Assembly: GCA_902764045.1 (NCBI GenBank)
Contig: CACWUI010000021.1
Coordinates: 1-7,382 of the forward strand
Length of the DNA: 7,382 nucleotides
Direction: 5' to 3'
Source: an uncultured Lachnospiraceae bacterium
GTDB taxonomy: Bacteria > Bacillota > Clostridia > Lachnospirales > Lachnospiraceae
Part shown: piece after piece, positions 1 to 5,705 of the stretch
How the letters are laid out: each line of letters starts with the position of its first letter
Numbering within the stretch: the first letter of the stretch is position 1
Position numbers and translations under genes: made by a program
The notes under the pieces: model-generated
Told to the model about the DNA's origin: nothing
Database searches by the model: none
What the model saw: the letters and a program-made list of their open reading frames with translations, nothing else

Positions 1-601
1 TTTGATATGCTACATCCGCCTTAAATGGCTGGCCGTCCAGGATAAGAACCTCCTCTGCATCTCTACTGTTGTCAAATATTTTCATGAAATCAGAGAGCTC
101 TGCCTTGCTTATCATGTTCTCCTTGATTTCACGAATATCTGCGGAATGCTCTTCAACCTGCTCTATAAGGGCGGCATACCCTTTTTGACTGATGAGTGGC
201 TGACTCTCGATTAAATAATCTTTCATTCCTTTAAATAGGCGAACAAGCGCGAGGCTCTGCTTTGTTGCAAGGTCGCCTTTTAAGACCGTCATCAACATGT
301 ATACGCCTTGCTCTGTGAATGCATAGGGGCGCGATGTTCTACCACCTTTTACACCTGCTGTCTGCATCGCGGTCAAAATATTTGACCGCGTTAATTCCTC
401 AACTTCTGAAGAAGACAATTGAAACCGAAATTCTCCCGGAAATTTCTGTATGTTATTCTTAACCTGCTGATTGAACGCCTTTGTCGTATACCCATATATT
501 TCAGCGAGATCATAATCAAACATGACTGGGATTCCACGAACAATATAGACTCTGTGTTGTAAGGATCGTTCATTTATGATGGCTATTTCTTTTTTATTCA
601 T
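1..601 (-). CDS. ORF6N-domain protein, partial (C-terminus off left edge)
   Basis: The frame is open from an ATG at 601 to the window edge (200 codons, no stop seen), so the C-terminus is missing. An AGAGG at 609-613 sits 7 nt before the ATG and fixes the start. The N-terminal part, about residues 10-125, matches the ORF6N DNA-binding domain pattern of phage and mobile-element proteins. Visible landmarks are VRGIPVMFDYDLAEIYG near residues 21-37, the FP-x-EFRFQLS segment near 54-63, and the PYAFTEQGVYML segment near 92-103. ORF6N proteins are often found as phage antirepressor-like or regulatory proteins; the exact role is unknown. The part after residue 130 is charged and probably helical. 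It is transcribed in the same direction as the relaxase but has its own likely promoter. Whether it is cargo of the guaA element or belongs to a neighbour cannot be told. A 23-nt palindrome lies inside the coding sequence at 368-390. Family call fairly sure, function not. Confidence 0.85.
   Translation of the reverse strand, partial: MNKKEIAIINERSLQHRVYIVRGIPVMFDYDLAEIYGYTTKAFNQQVKNNIQKFPGEFRFQLSSSEVEELTRSNILTAMQTAGVKGGRTSRPYAFTEQGVYMLMTVLKGDLATKQSLALVRLFKGMKDYLIESQPLISQKGYAALIEQVEEHSADIREIKENMISKAELSDFMKIFDNSRDAEEVLILDGQPFKADVAYQ
368..390. repeat. 23-nt palindrome, copy inside the ORF6N gene
   Basis: Arms CGCGGTCAAA (368-377) and TTTGACCGCG (381-390) are perfect inverted copies around the centre ATA. 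It encodes roughly residues 71-78 of the ORF6N protein (RSNILTA on the minus strand). The same 23 nt, differing only in the central base (AAA), occur at 678-700. Function unknown: operator for a dimeric DNA-binding protein, or an exchanged fragment, are both possible. Confidence 0.8.
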
Positions 602-634
602 ATCAAGTCCTCTTAAGTAAGATGTGGTTAATTA

Positions 635-663
635 ATTATACCTTGCAAATCTCGTGAACGGAA
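635..663 (-). promoter_or_regulatory. Probable promoter of the ORF6N gene
   Basis: On the minus strand a perfect TATAAT occupies 640-635, 33 nt upstream of the ORF6N ATG. The hexamer 17 bp further upstream (663-658, TTCCGT) is a poor -35, so the promoter may need an activator. The palindrome at 673-705 begins just upstream of this -35, a place where an activator or repressor could act. Confidence 0.45.
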
Positions 664-672
664 TGCCTTTTT

Positions 673-705
673 GCTATCGCGGTCAAAAAATTTGACCGCG
701 ATAGC
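673..705. repeat. Perfect 15-bp-arm palindrome after the relaxase gene
   Basis: Arms GCTATCGCGGTCAAA (673-687) and TTTGACCGCGATAGC (691-705) are perfectly complementary around AAA. The hairpin starts 4 nt after the relaxase stop codon, so it could end or protect that transcript. However, no U-tract follows it on either strand: on the minus strand the stem is followed by AAAAAGG. It is therefore not a classical intrinsic terminator. The inner 23 nt (678-700) repeat the palindrome at 368-390. Confidence 0.85.
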
Positions 706-709
706 TGAA

Positions 710-2152
710 TCATCGTTCCAACTCCTTGAGATGTTGATGTTTCCTTTGAGGTTGCTTCTGTGCTTCCTTCTTAAGTCTTGCCAGCTGTTCCCAGAGACTC
801 TTCTTCTCCGGTGCTTTTGGCGGTCTCCGGTGTGGTTGCTTACCCTCTTTTATGGCAGCCACCTCTTCTTTCCACGCGCGCAGTTCCTCGTCATACTTTG
901 TCACCAGTTCTTTTGATTTGCGTAGCACTTGCATGAAGCTCTGTACATCCGGATATCCGGCTTTCCGCACTTTAATATCAATAGCCTTCTCATGTTTGTC
1001 TTTGGATGCTTCAGCTCGCGCAATCTGTTCTTTCAGTTGCTTTCGCTCTCCGGCCTTAAATAAACCGGTGGCTCGATCCAGTTTTCTCTCAAGTTGGAGA
1101 ATGGTTTTGTCCAGCTTTTCCGTGATTTCATATTCTGCCGTAAGCGCCTGATAGAGCTTAACCATTCTGTTGTAGACATCTATATCCACCTGAGGGATTG
1201 GCTTTGGCGGTAGCTTCATCGTGCGGATCAAGCCTTGCAGTTTCTCTCTGGCCTTGTTCACAATGGAGCGGAACAGTCCCGGCAGCCATCCTTTTTTCTG
1301 CACGGATTCTTTTGTAGCTTTCTGAATATCCTCCCGTTTGACCTCCATAATCTTTTCCTCTGGCACACCGGAGACGAGCGCGACATCCGCGGTCTGATTC
1401 CATTCCCGCCTGGCGGCATTGTCCGCTTTGATCTCGGCAACTTTAGGGTTATTCTTCCCGATCTTCTTAGTCGGAAGATATACACTCTTATAAGAGAAAA
1501 CTTTCAGATGCTTCTCCGGATCCTGAATGTGAAGATTGATGATATTGGTATAAAACTGTTTCGCCTCCGCAAGGAATTCTTTTCCCTTAAATCTCGGATC
1601 TTTTGTACCAAAAAGATGCTCTTCGTACACTTCGCCCTTCTTTACAATTGAGCATCCCTTTTTGATATTTCCATCCTCATCCATAATCTCTTTCTTTGTC
1701 CGAACCTTCTTCCCGGTCTCGTCATAAAACATATTCCTTGTGGCGATTTTCACCTCCGGTTCCGGAAGAAGCTGCCGCTCCGAAAAGATGAGATGGATGT
1801 GATAGTTAGTCTTTGTTTTGTTGTGGTGAAGTGCAGAGATGCACTCCACACCATATTCTTTTTTGAAGGCATCCGTGAATTCTTTCAGCACAGATTCCGG
1901 ATCATATTCCGTATAATTTTCCGGCAGGGCAATGATGAGTTCTCTGGCCTCAATACACTTTCCTTCTGTACCACTTTTCCGGAATTCTTTCTGGTTCTCC
2001 TTAGCCAGCTTTTTCCAATATTCTTCGTCGACAGGCTCCGCAGTATCGTAAGTGACGTACAGAAACTCCTGCTTCTCCACGCTCGTGATATATCCGATGC
2101 GACCTCCCACATCATGAATTTTTGTCATCTGAATAAATGTGTGGCGAACCAA
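710..2152 (-). CDS. mobA: MobA/MobL-family relaxase
   Basis: A 480-residue protein that should nick one strand at the element's oriT, stay covalently bound to the 5' end and lead it into a recipient through a helper's secretion channel. The N-terminal half carries the relaxase domain: MTKIHDVGGRIGYI near residues 9-22, EARELIIALP near 68-77, and the metal-binding histidine triad motif HHNKTKTNYHIHLIF at about 109-123 (H110, H118, H120 are likely ligands). The catalytic tyrosine should be one of those near the N-terminus, perhaps Y21, Y32 or Y35; I cannot decide. Residues 330-480 are Lys/Glu-rich and probably coiled coil, ending in a basic tail. The start is a TTG at 2152, supported by a near-perfect ribosome site 7 nt upstream; the next ATG (2128) has none and would cut into the conserved N-terminus. 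It is last in the minus-strand gene series. Confidence 0.92.
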   Translation of the reverse strand: MVRHTFIQMTKIHDVGGRIGYITSVEKQEFLYVTYDTAEPVDEEYWKKLAKENQKEFRKSGTEGKCIEARELIIALPENYTEYDPESVLKEFTDAFKKEYGVECISALHHNKTKTNYHIHLIFSERQLLPEPEVKIATRNMFYDETGKKVRTKKEIMDEDGNIKKGCSIVKKGEVYEEHLFGTKDPRFKGKEFLAEAKQFYTNIINLHIQDPEKHLKVFSYKSVYLPTKKIGKNNPKVAEIKADNAARREWNQTADVALVSGVPEEKIMEVKREDIQKATKESVQKKGWLPGLFRSIVNKAREKLQGLIRTMKLPPKPIPQVDIDVYNRMVKLYQALTAEYEITEKLDKTILQLERKLDRATGLFKAGERKQLKEQIARAEASKDKHEKAIDIKVRKAGYPDVQSFMQVLRKSKELVTKYDEELRAWKEEVAAIKEGKQPHRRPPKAPEKKSLWEQLARLKKEAQKQPQRKHQHLKELER

Positions 2153-2166
2153 AAGATCACCTCCTT
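2153..2166 (-). promoter_or_regulatory. Ribosome binding site that fixes the TTG start of the relaxase
   Basis: On the minus strand AAGGAGGTGATC runs from 2166 to 2155, nearly the full complement of the 16S rRNA 3' end, leaving 7 nt between GGAGG and the TTG at 2152-2150. Such a strong site compensates for a weak start codon and decides the start. Confidence 0.8.
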
Positions 2167-2191
2167 CGATATGCGCTTGCCAATGTTCTTC

Positions 2192-2241
2192 GTGCGTGCG
2201 ACCTTAGGGGAGCGCTTACGCACATACGCCCGTTTCCGGGC
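2192..2241 (-). other. Candidate relaxase nick region
   Basis: Reading the minus strand, a hairpin GCCCG-GAAA-CGGGC (2241-2228) is followed after 9 nt by TAAGCGCTCCCCT (2218-2206). This loosely resembles the TAAGTGCGCCCT nick sequence of RSF1010/pSK41-type (MOBQ) origins, which also follows an inverted repeat. A second inverted pair, GTGCGT (2192-2197) and ACGCAC (2218-2223), spans the same place. The likeness is partial, so the exact nick is a guess. Confidence 0.35.
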
Positions 2242-2262
2242 ATCCATGCGGAGAAGCCGCAC

Positions 2263-2307
2263 ATGATATTTCGTAAAAATCCGGGCAGGATTTTGAGGAA
2301 ATATCAT
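2263..2307. repeat. Two-part long hairpin in the proposed oriT
   Basis: Outer arms ATGATATTTC (2263-2272) and GAAATATCAT (2298-2307) are perfect, then a GTA/GAG internal bubble, then inner arms AAAATCC (2276-2282) and GGATTTT (2288-2294) around GGGCA. In all 17 paired bases are seen. Confidence 0.8.
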
Positions 2308-2358
2308 CGGTGCCTGAGAAGCGAAAATGAATTCTTCATGTCGCGTTCGATGGCACCG
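2308..2358. repeat. Hairpin in the proposed oriT
   Basis: Arms CGGTGCC (2308-2314) and GGCACCG (2352-2358) are perfect. The interior can pair further (GCGA with TCGC, and ATGAA-TTC-TTCAT). It abuts the hairpin at 2263-2307 with no gap. Confidence 0.65.
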
Positions 2359-2369
2359 GCCCTCCGCAG

Positions 2370-2425
2370 GAGCGAAATACCCGGAGAACAAATCGCAAGA
2401 TTTGTGCGATGGGTGTATTTCGCTC
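2370..2425. repeat. Nested hairpin in the proposed oriT
   Basis: Outer arms GAGCGAAATAC (2370-2380) and GTATTTCGCTC (2415-2425) match perfectly over 11 bp. Inside, two mutually exclusive small stems exist: ACAAATC (2388-2394) with GATTTGT (2399-2405), and ATCGCA (2392-2397) with TGCGAT (2405-2410). Confidence 0.8.
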
Positions 2426-2515
2426 TCAAACGGCGAGGCCTTAGAAAGAATACGTCTTGCTCCATGTTGTCTCCCGGGCGTTGCTCTCCAAATACCTCTT
2501 CTCTGACTGCTTTTT

Positions 2516-2538
2516 ACAGGGATGTGCCACATCCCTGT
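2516..2538. repeat. 23-bp palindrome after the small conserved gene
   Basis: Arms ACAGGGATGTG (2516-2526) and CACATCCCTGT (2528-2538) are perfect around one central base. It lies 25 nt downstream of the stop of the 2564-2800 gene. On the minus strand it is followed by AAAAAG, not by Ts, so it is not a classical terminator. A protein-binding site with dyad symmetry is more likely. Confidence 0.75.
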
Positions 2539-2563
2539 TCCTGTCATCAAGGAAAAGAGGGAA

Positions 2564-2800
2564 TCACCAGCGGAAGCTCTCCGGCACACCTTTTCGATCC
2601 AGATACTCTTTTCTGGCTGCTTCGCGTTCCTCTTCGGTAGGTGCTGTTTTGTATTTTTTGTAGAGTTCCTGATTCACCAAAGCATCCAGTTTTTGTTCCA
2701 GGCCTTTCTTGATTTTTTCCTCAAATCCATCCAGCTCCAGCAGATGGTATTTCAAAATATCTGCAAATAATTCATACGGAATCTGCACATTCTTTTTCAT
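2564..2800 (-). CDS. Small conserved IME protein of unknown function
   Basis: Encodes 78 residues. From memory, similar short proteins are common between RepA-like and relaxase genes of Bacillota mobile elements, where some databases label them 'complexin-2'; that name reflects weak similarity and should not be read as function. The protein is rich in charged residues and probably all helical: an N-terminal segment with IPYELFADILKYHLLE at about residues 7-22, a Lys/Glu-rich middle, and a C-terminus ending EYLDRKGVPESFRW. No signal peptide or membrane segment is visible. The ATG at 2800 has AAGGAG at 2806-2811 on the minus strand. It is separated from the RepA-like gene by the octad-repeat gap and from the relaxase by the proposed oriT region, so it may be an accessory of transfer or replication; that is inference from position only. 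Confidence 0.75.
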   Translation of the reverse strand: MKKNVQIPYELFADILKYHLLELDGFEEKIKKGLEQKLDALVNQELYKKYKTAPTEEEREAARKEYLDRKGVPESFRW

Positions 2801-2817
2801 CCTTTCTCCTTCGCCCC

Positions 2818-2879
2818 ATGACGCTATGACGCTTTTATAGATATCGGGTCTGATATAAAAAATAGCGACATAGCGTCAT
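2818..2879. repeat. Paired octad repeats (2 direct + 2 inverted) between repA-like gene and small gene
   Basis: ATGACGCT occurs twice in tandem at 2818-2825 and 2826-2833. Thirty nt further its inverse occurs twice in tandem, AGCGACAT (2864-2871, one mismatch) and AGCGTCAT (2872-2879). The AT-rich middle has a small dyad, ATATC (2841-2845) with GATAT (2852-2856). This could be an operator for a ribbon-helix-helix protein (such proteins can bind tandem and inverted short repeats), or iterons of an origin served by the adjacent RepA-like ATPase. A TATAAA at 2839-2834 on the minus strand might be a -10 for the small gene, but its -35 is poor. Confidence 0.7.
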
Positions 2880-2889
2880 ATCCTTTTAC

Positions 2890-3981
2890 TCATTTATTCC
2901 GTTCCAGTTTGATGAATCTTCCCTCACACGTCCTCCCGCTTTCGTAGCGGATGCCGTATTCGTTGAACAATCTTTCTGCACTCACATTGAGCTTTCTGGT
3001 TAACGAGTGAGGGGCCGAAAGTTCTACCCCGGACAGCTTACCCAGCAATTCAGTAGGCGCTCCCTCCCAAGTACCGTCTTCCGTTTCAAGGAACGATTGA
3101 ATCGCATCAAGCAGCGGATCCGGCGGTTCTCTCCACAGTTCCGTCTCCGCCTTCACAAAAATCCAGAAACACTTTTCCTGATCAAATTCGATGGTGATTT
3201 CCTGTTCCTGCTGATCCCGTCCGACAACAGAGAGAACAGCGGTCTTGTCCGTCCGTTTCTTTTTCTGTAGGATAAAGGCTCCATCCGCCGCACCGAGCAG
3301 GCCGTTGGTGCCGGAGATCATATCAAAACTGTCTTCTGCCTCCATCTTTCTTGTGTGATGAACAATCATCAGACAGACGCCGTGACGATCTGCAAAATCT
3401 TTAAGTCTCGTTACAACTTCATAATCACCGGCGTAGCTGTATCGTTCGCCACCGACATCACGGATGCGCTGCAGTGTATCGATGATGATAAGCCTCGCAT
3501 TCGGGTGCTCCTCCACGAAACGATCCATCTGCACATCCAATCCTTCCGTAATCGTTTTTGCCTTTGTGGCAAGATGCAGTGCTTCGCTTCCCTCTACATC
3601 GAACATCCTGGAGAGGCGCTTCTGAAGTCTTGCATAATCATCTTCCAGTGCCATATAGAGGACATCTCCCTGCCGCACCGGGTAGTCCCAGAGTGGCAGA
3701 CCGGCGGCCACATGATAGGCAAGCTGTGCTACAAAAAATGATTTCCCCACCTTCGGAGCACCGACAAAGAAGTACAGCCCCGGATAGAGAAGTCCGTCCA
3801 CGATCGGCGTCCTTGGTTCGTACACTTTCTCGTATAGTTCAGACATCGATACCGTTTCCAAAATGTTGGGGTTGTTCTGTTTTTGCGGGTTTGCTATACT
3901 GTTTGTAACTTTCAATGGATGCTGTCCCGTGGCTGCGCCAACAGTCACATCAGGGGCGGCATTTTGTTTGTTTAATTCCAT
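2890..3981 (-). CDS. RepA-like RecA-fold ATPase (AAA family)
   Basis: A 363-residue protein with a hexameric-helicase/RecA-type ATPase core, related to the RepA helicase family of mobilizable plasmids (the RSF1010 RepA type). Walker A is GAPKVGKS at about residues 74-81, Walker B is LIIID at 164-168, and a VHHTRK segment at 207-212 is where this family carries a sensor-like motif. The first 45 residues are Gln/Asn-rich and probably flexible; the C-terminal 75 residues look like a separate small domain, perhaps winged-helix. The second in-frame ATG (3981) is chosen: AAGGAGG lies 7 nt before it but only 1 nt before the upstream ATG (3987). It overlaps the end of the MobC-like gene by 10 bp, suggesting translational coupling. 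It may unwind DNA for element replication or transfer. No matching primase or initiator gene is visible. Family call sure, exact job inferred. Confidence 0.88.
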   Translation of the reverse strand: MELNKQNAAPDVTVGAATGQHPLKVTNSIANPQKQNNPNILETVSMSELYEKVYEPRTPIVDGLLYPGLYFFVGAPKVGKSFFVAQLAYHVAAGLPLWDYPVRQGDVLYMALEDDYARLQKRLSRMFDVEGSEALHLATKAKTITEGLDVQMDRFVEEHPNARLIIIDTLQRIRDVGGERYSYAGDYEVVTRLKDFADRHGVCLMIVHHTRKMEAEDSFDMISGTNGLLGAADGAFILQKKKRTDKTAVLSVVGRDQQEQEITIEFDQEKCFWIFVKAETELWREPPDPLLDAIQSFLETEDGTWEGAPTELLGKLSGVELSAPHSLTRKLNVSAERLFNEYGIRYESGRTCEGRFIKLERNK

Positions 3982-4304
3982 TCGCATTCCTCCTTCATTC
4001 CATCCAGTGTCACCGCAACAATCCGGATAAGTTCCAGCAGATCATCATCCATGATCTGACCGTTCTCGATCCGCAGCAGTTCCTCATAGATTGCTTTCAT
4101 TTCGTTTCTAAGCGCTTTATAGACTTTAGGGTTGCCATACACTTTGATTTCCCATCCCAGAAGCCGCCTCACAAGATAATCCTGCTTCGTCAATCCGGAG
4201 CATCTAACCTTTGCATCCAGAAGCTCTGCTTCTTCCTCAGACATCCTGAAGGCAACCGTCCTGCCGCGCCATCGTCCGTAGGGGTCGTATACCTTATCGC
4301 TCAT
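3972..4304 (-). CDS. mobC: MobC-like ribbon-helix-helix mobilization accessory protein
   Basis: A 110-residue protein. RTVAFRMSEEEAELLDAKV at about residues 15-33 followed by SGLTKQDYLVRRLL (36-49) is the pattern of a ribbon-helix-helix fold as seen in plasmid mobilization relaxosome proteins: a beta strand that enters the major groove, then two helices. The rest is helical and acidic. Such proteins bind oriT as dimers and help the relaxase open the nick site; some also act as repressors. The ATG at 4304 overlaps the integrase stop as ATGA, and GGAGG lies 8 nt before it; the in-frame ATG at 4319 lies inside that ribosome site and has none of its own, so it is not used here. Placement between integrase and RepA-like genes ties transfer to excision. 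Confident of the fold, moderately of the Mob role; a transcription regulator is the alternative. Confidence 0.75.
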   Translation of the reverse strand: MSDKVYDPYGRWRGRTVAFRMSEEEAELLDAKVRCSGLTKQDYLVRRLLGWEIKVYGNPKVYKALRNEMKAIYEELLRIENGQIMDDDLLELIRIVAVTLDGMKEECEWN

Positions 4305-5383
4305 GCCTTTTCCTCCCATCTTTTCGCTTCGAGTTGTTCCACCATCTCCGATTGCTTGGAAGGGAACAGATGCGCATATTTGTAAGTGATATCGATGCTT
4401 TCGTGCCCCACTCTGTCTGCAATCGCCACCGCGGAGAATCCCATATCTATCAACAGACTGATATGGCTGTGCCGAAGATCGTGGATGCGGATGCGCTTAA
4501 CTCCGCTTTCCTTTGCTCCGCGATCCATTTCGTGATGGAGCTTGTGCTTTGTCATGTCGAAAATTCGCTGATCCGACGAGGCTCCATAAAGGCTTTTCAG
4601 ATAGTCTTTTATCTCTTCTACAAGAAACGGTGGCATCTGAATGTCCCGGATGCTTTTTGGCGTCTTCGGCTCTGTAATCACATCCTTTCTGCCAAGTCTC
4701 TGATAGGATTTCGTAATGGACAGCACCCCCTTTTCCAGATCGAAGTCTGCCGGTGTCAGTGCCAACAGTTCACCTTCCCTGATACCGCACCAGTACAACA
4801 GCTGGAAGGCATAATAGGATTGCGGTTTATCCATCATCGCATCTGAGAATCTGAGATATTCTTCCTTCGTCCAGAAATTCATTTCCCGGCTGGTTTCTTT
4901 TCCCATATTCCCTGCCATGGCTGCAGGGTTCGCCTTCAATCCGTAGTACCGGATAGCGTGATTGAAAAGTGCTGAGAGCTGATTGTGGATCGTCTTCAGA
5001 TAGACCGGAGAATATGGCTTCCCATTCTCGTCACGGTATTCCAGCAACATATTTTGCCAGGCAATCACATCCTTGACTTGAATCTCGTTCAGCTTTCTCT
5101 TACCGAAGTGAGGAAGGATCTTGGTTCGGAAGATATGATCCTTCGACTCCCAGGTATTTTCCCTCACCCTTTTTTTCTTGTCCTCCGCATAGATCTCGTA
5201 AAACGCTCCGAACTCCATGCTGAGATTCGCCGCCTGCATGAGAAGGTACTGCCGCTCCCACTCCAGCGCCTCTTTCTTTGTCTCAAATCCTCTTCTCAGT
5301 TTCTTCTTGCGCACGCCCTGCCAGTCTTCATAGTAAAACGCGCAATACCATGTTCCTTTTTTCTGATCTTTATACGCCGGCAT
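4301..5383 (-). CDS. int: Tyrosine recombinase (integrase) of the IME
   Basis: A 360-residue phage-type integrase that should join and release the element at the guaA end. Residues 1-50 (MPAYKDQKKGTWYCAFYYED start) form the arm-site binding domain, about 55-150 the SAM-like core-binding domain, and about 170-350 the catalytic domain. Active-site residues visible are R202 in CGIREGE, a lysine at 240 or 243 in EPKTPKSIR, H301 and R304 in HDLRHSH, H327 in VGHES, and the nucleophile Y336 in YKYAHLF. All are present and the length is normal, so it is probably active. The ATG at 5383 is chosen over the upstream alternative at 5413 because AAGGAGG sits 7 nt before it and the protein then begins like its family. 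It overlaps the xis-like gene by 14 bp and the MobC-like gene by 4 bp. Confidence 0.95.
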   Translation of the reverse strand: MPAYKDQKKGTWYCAFYYEDWQGVRKKKLRRGFETKKEALEWERQYLLMQAANLSMEFGAFYEIYAEDKKKRVRENTWESKDHIFRTKILPHFGKRKLNEIQVKDVIAWQNMLLEYRDENGKPYSPVYLKTIHNQLSALFNHAIRYYGLKANPAAMAGNMGKETSREMNFWTKEEYLRFSDAMMDKPQSYYAFQLLYWCGIREGELLALTPADFDLEKGVLSITKSYQRLGRKDVITEPKTPKSIRDIQMPPFLVEEIKDYLKSLYGASSDQRIFDMTKHKLHHEMDRGAKESGVKRIRIHDLRHSHISLLIDMGFSAVAIADRVGHESIDITYKYAHLFPSKQSEMVEQLEAKRWEEKA

Positions 5384-5579
5384 GTTCTGCCTCCTTTCCG
5401 GCCGCAAGGCCATATACCTGTTCTTTGTAGTACTGTCTGCTCACACGTCCTGTGACGGTCGTGTAGCCTTTTGCTTTGAGCTGCTCATTCCAGTCCCGGA
5501 TCATCCGATAGGCCATTGCCTTGGAAACACCCAATTCTTCCGCAATCTCCTGCGCTTTGATGAACACTGTATTCTGCAT
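5370..5579 (-). CDS. xis: Excisionase-like small HTH protein
   Basis: Encodes 69 residues with a helix-turn-helix near residues 8-30 (AQEIAEELGVSKAMAYRMIRDW at 9-30), followed by a beta-rich GRVSRQYYKEQ wing near 44-54. Small proteins of this kind directly before tyrosine integrases in Bacillota elements are usually annotated as excisionase or DNA-binding protein; they bend attachment-site DNA and favour excision over integration. The start at 5579 has a near-perfect AAAGGAGGTGAT (5596-5585 on the minus strand), so it should be well translated. The 14-bp overlap with the integrase suggests coupled translation. It is the first gene of the minus-strand operon and lies under a promoter covered by the dyad operators. 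An alternative is a transcription regulator. Confidence 0.75.
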   Translation of the reverse strand: MQNTVFIKAQEIAEELGVSKAMAYRMIRDWNEQLKAKGYTTVTGRVSRQYYKEQVYGLAAGKEAEHAGV

Positions 5580-5602
5580 AGAATCACCTCCTTTCCGTCA
5601 AT

Positions 5603-5701
5603 CTTAACGCTTTTTATTTAAGTTCATCCTCATTATACTTTACTCTTTTTAGTTAAGTCAAGTGCGTTTCAGACAAAATCTTAAATTTTTTTATTTAAGT
5701 T
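5603..5701. promoter_or_regulatory. Three dyad operators, CTTAA-N10-TTAAG
   Basis: Site 1: CTTAA 5603-5607 and TTAAG 5618-5622. Site 2: CTTTA 5638-5642 and TTAAG 5653-5657. Site 3: CTTAA 5680-5684 and TTAAG 5695-5699. The right halves belong to a wider direct repeat, TTTTTATTTAAGTT, at 5611-5624, 5646-5659 (two changes) and 5688-5701. Site 1 lies in the xis leader, site 2 spans from just upstream of the xis -10 into its -35, and site 3 ends just before the -35 of the Xre gene. This layout fits repression of both promoters by the Xre protein. Confidence 0.75.
5632..5661 (-). promoter_or_regulatory. Promoter of the xis-int-mobC-repA operon
   Basis: On the minus strand TTGACT (5661-5656) and TATAAT (5637-5632) are 18 bp apart, about 53 nt upstream of the xis-like ATG. 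Both hexamers are near consensus. Dyad site 2 overlaps the -35. Confidence 0.75.
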
Positions 5702-5705
5702 TCTC

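Larger units (their letters stand above)
2167..2563. other. Non-coding, hairpin-rich stretch between genes; proposed oriT region
   Basis: About 400 bp upstream of the relaxase hold no gene I can support. Instead they are packed with inverted repeats at 2192-2241, 2263-2307, 2308-2358, 2370-2425 and 2516-2538. Long frames cross it on both strands but lack a ribosome site and ignore the hairpins. Mobilizable elements usually carry oriT just before the relaxase gene, with inverted repeats flanking the nick, so oriT is the leading idea. A structured 5' leader RNA of the relaxase transcript or a replication origin are alternatives. Confidence 0.55.

Noticed and set aside
391..573. A 60-codon minus-strand frame
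   Set aside because: Out-of-frame shadow of the ORF6N gene, which has its own ribosome site, start and conserved residues.
673..705. Intrinsic terminator of the relaxase transcript
   Set aside because: The stem is strong, but on the minus strand it is followed by As rather than Ts, and the identical core also lies inside a coding region.
2304..2465. A 53-residue minus-strand frame starting at ATG 2465 with a weak GGGAG before it
   Set aside because: Arg-rich composition without a known pattern, and it runs straight through two hairpins (2370-2425 and 2308-2358); more likely a chance frame.
2125..2589. A 154-codon frame on the minus strand, and a 167-codon frame on the plus strand at 2137-2640
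   Set aside because: No ribosome site at their starts, no recognisable domain, overlap with the start of the relaxase or end of the small gene, and the interval is dominated by inverted repeats.
4305..4319. Upstream ATG (4319) as start of the MobC-like gene
   Set aside because: It lies in the ribosome site that serves the ATG at 4304 and has no site of its own at normal spacing; the ATGA overlap with int supports 4304.
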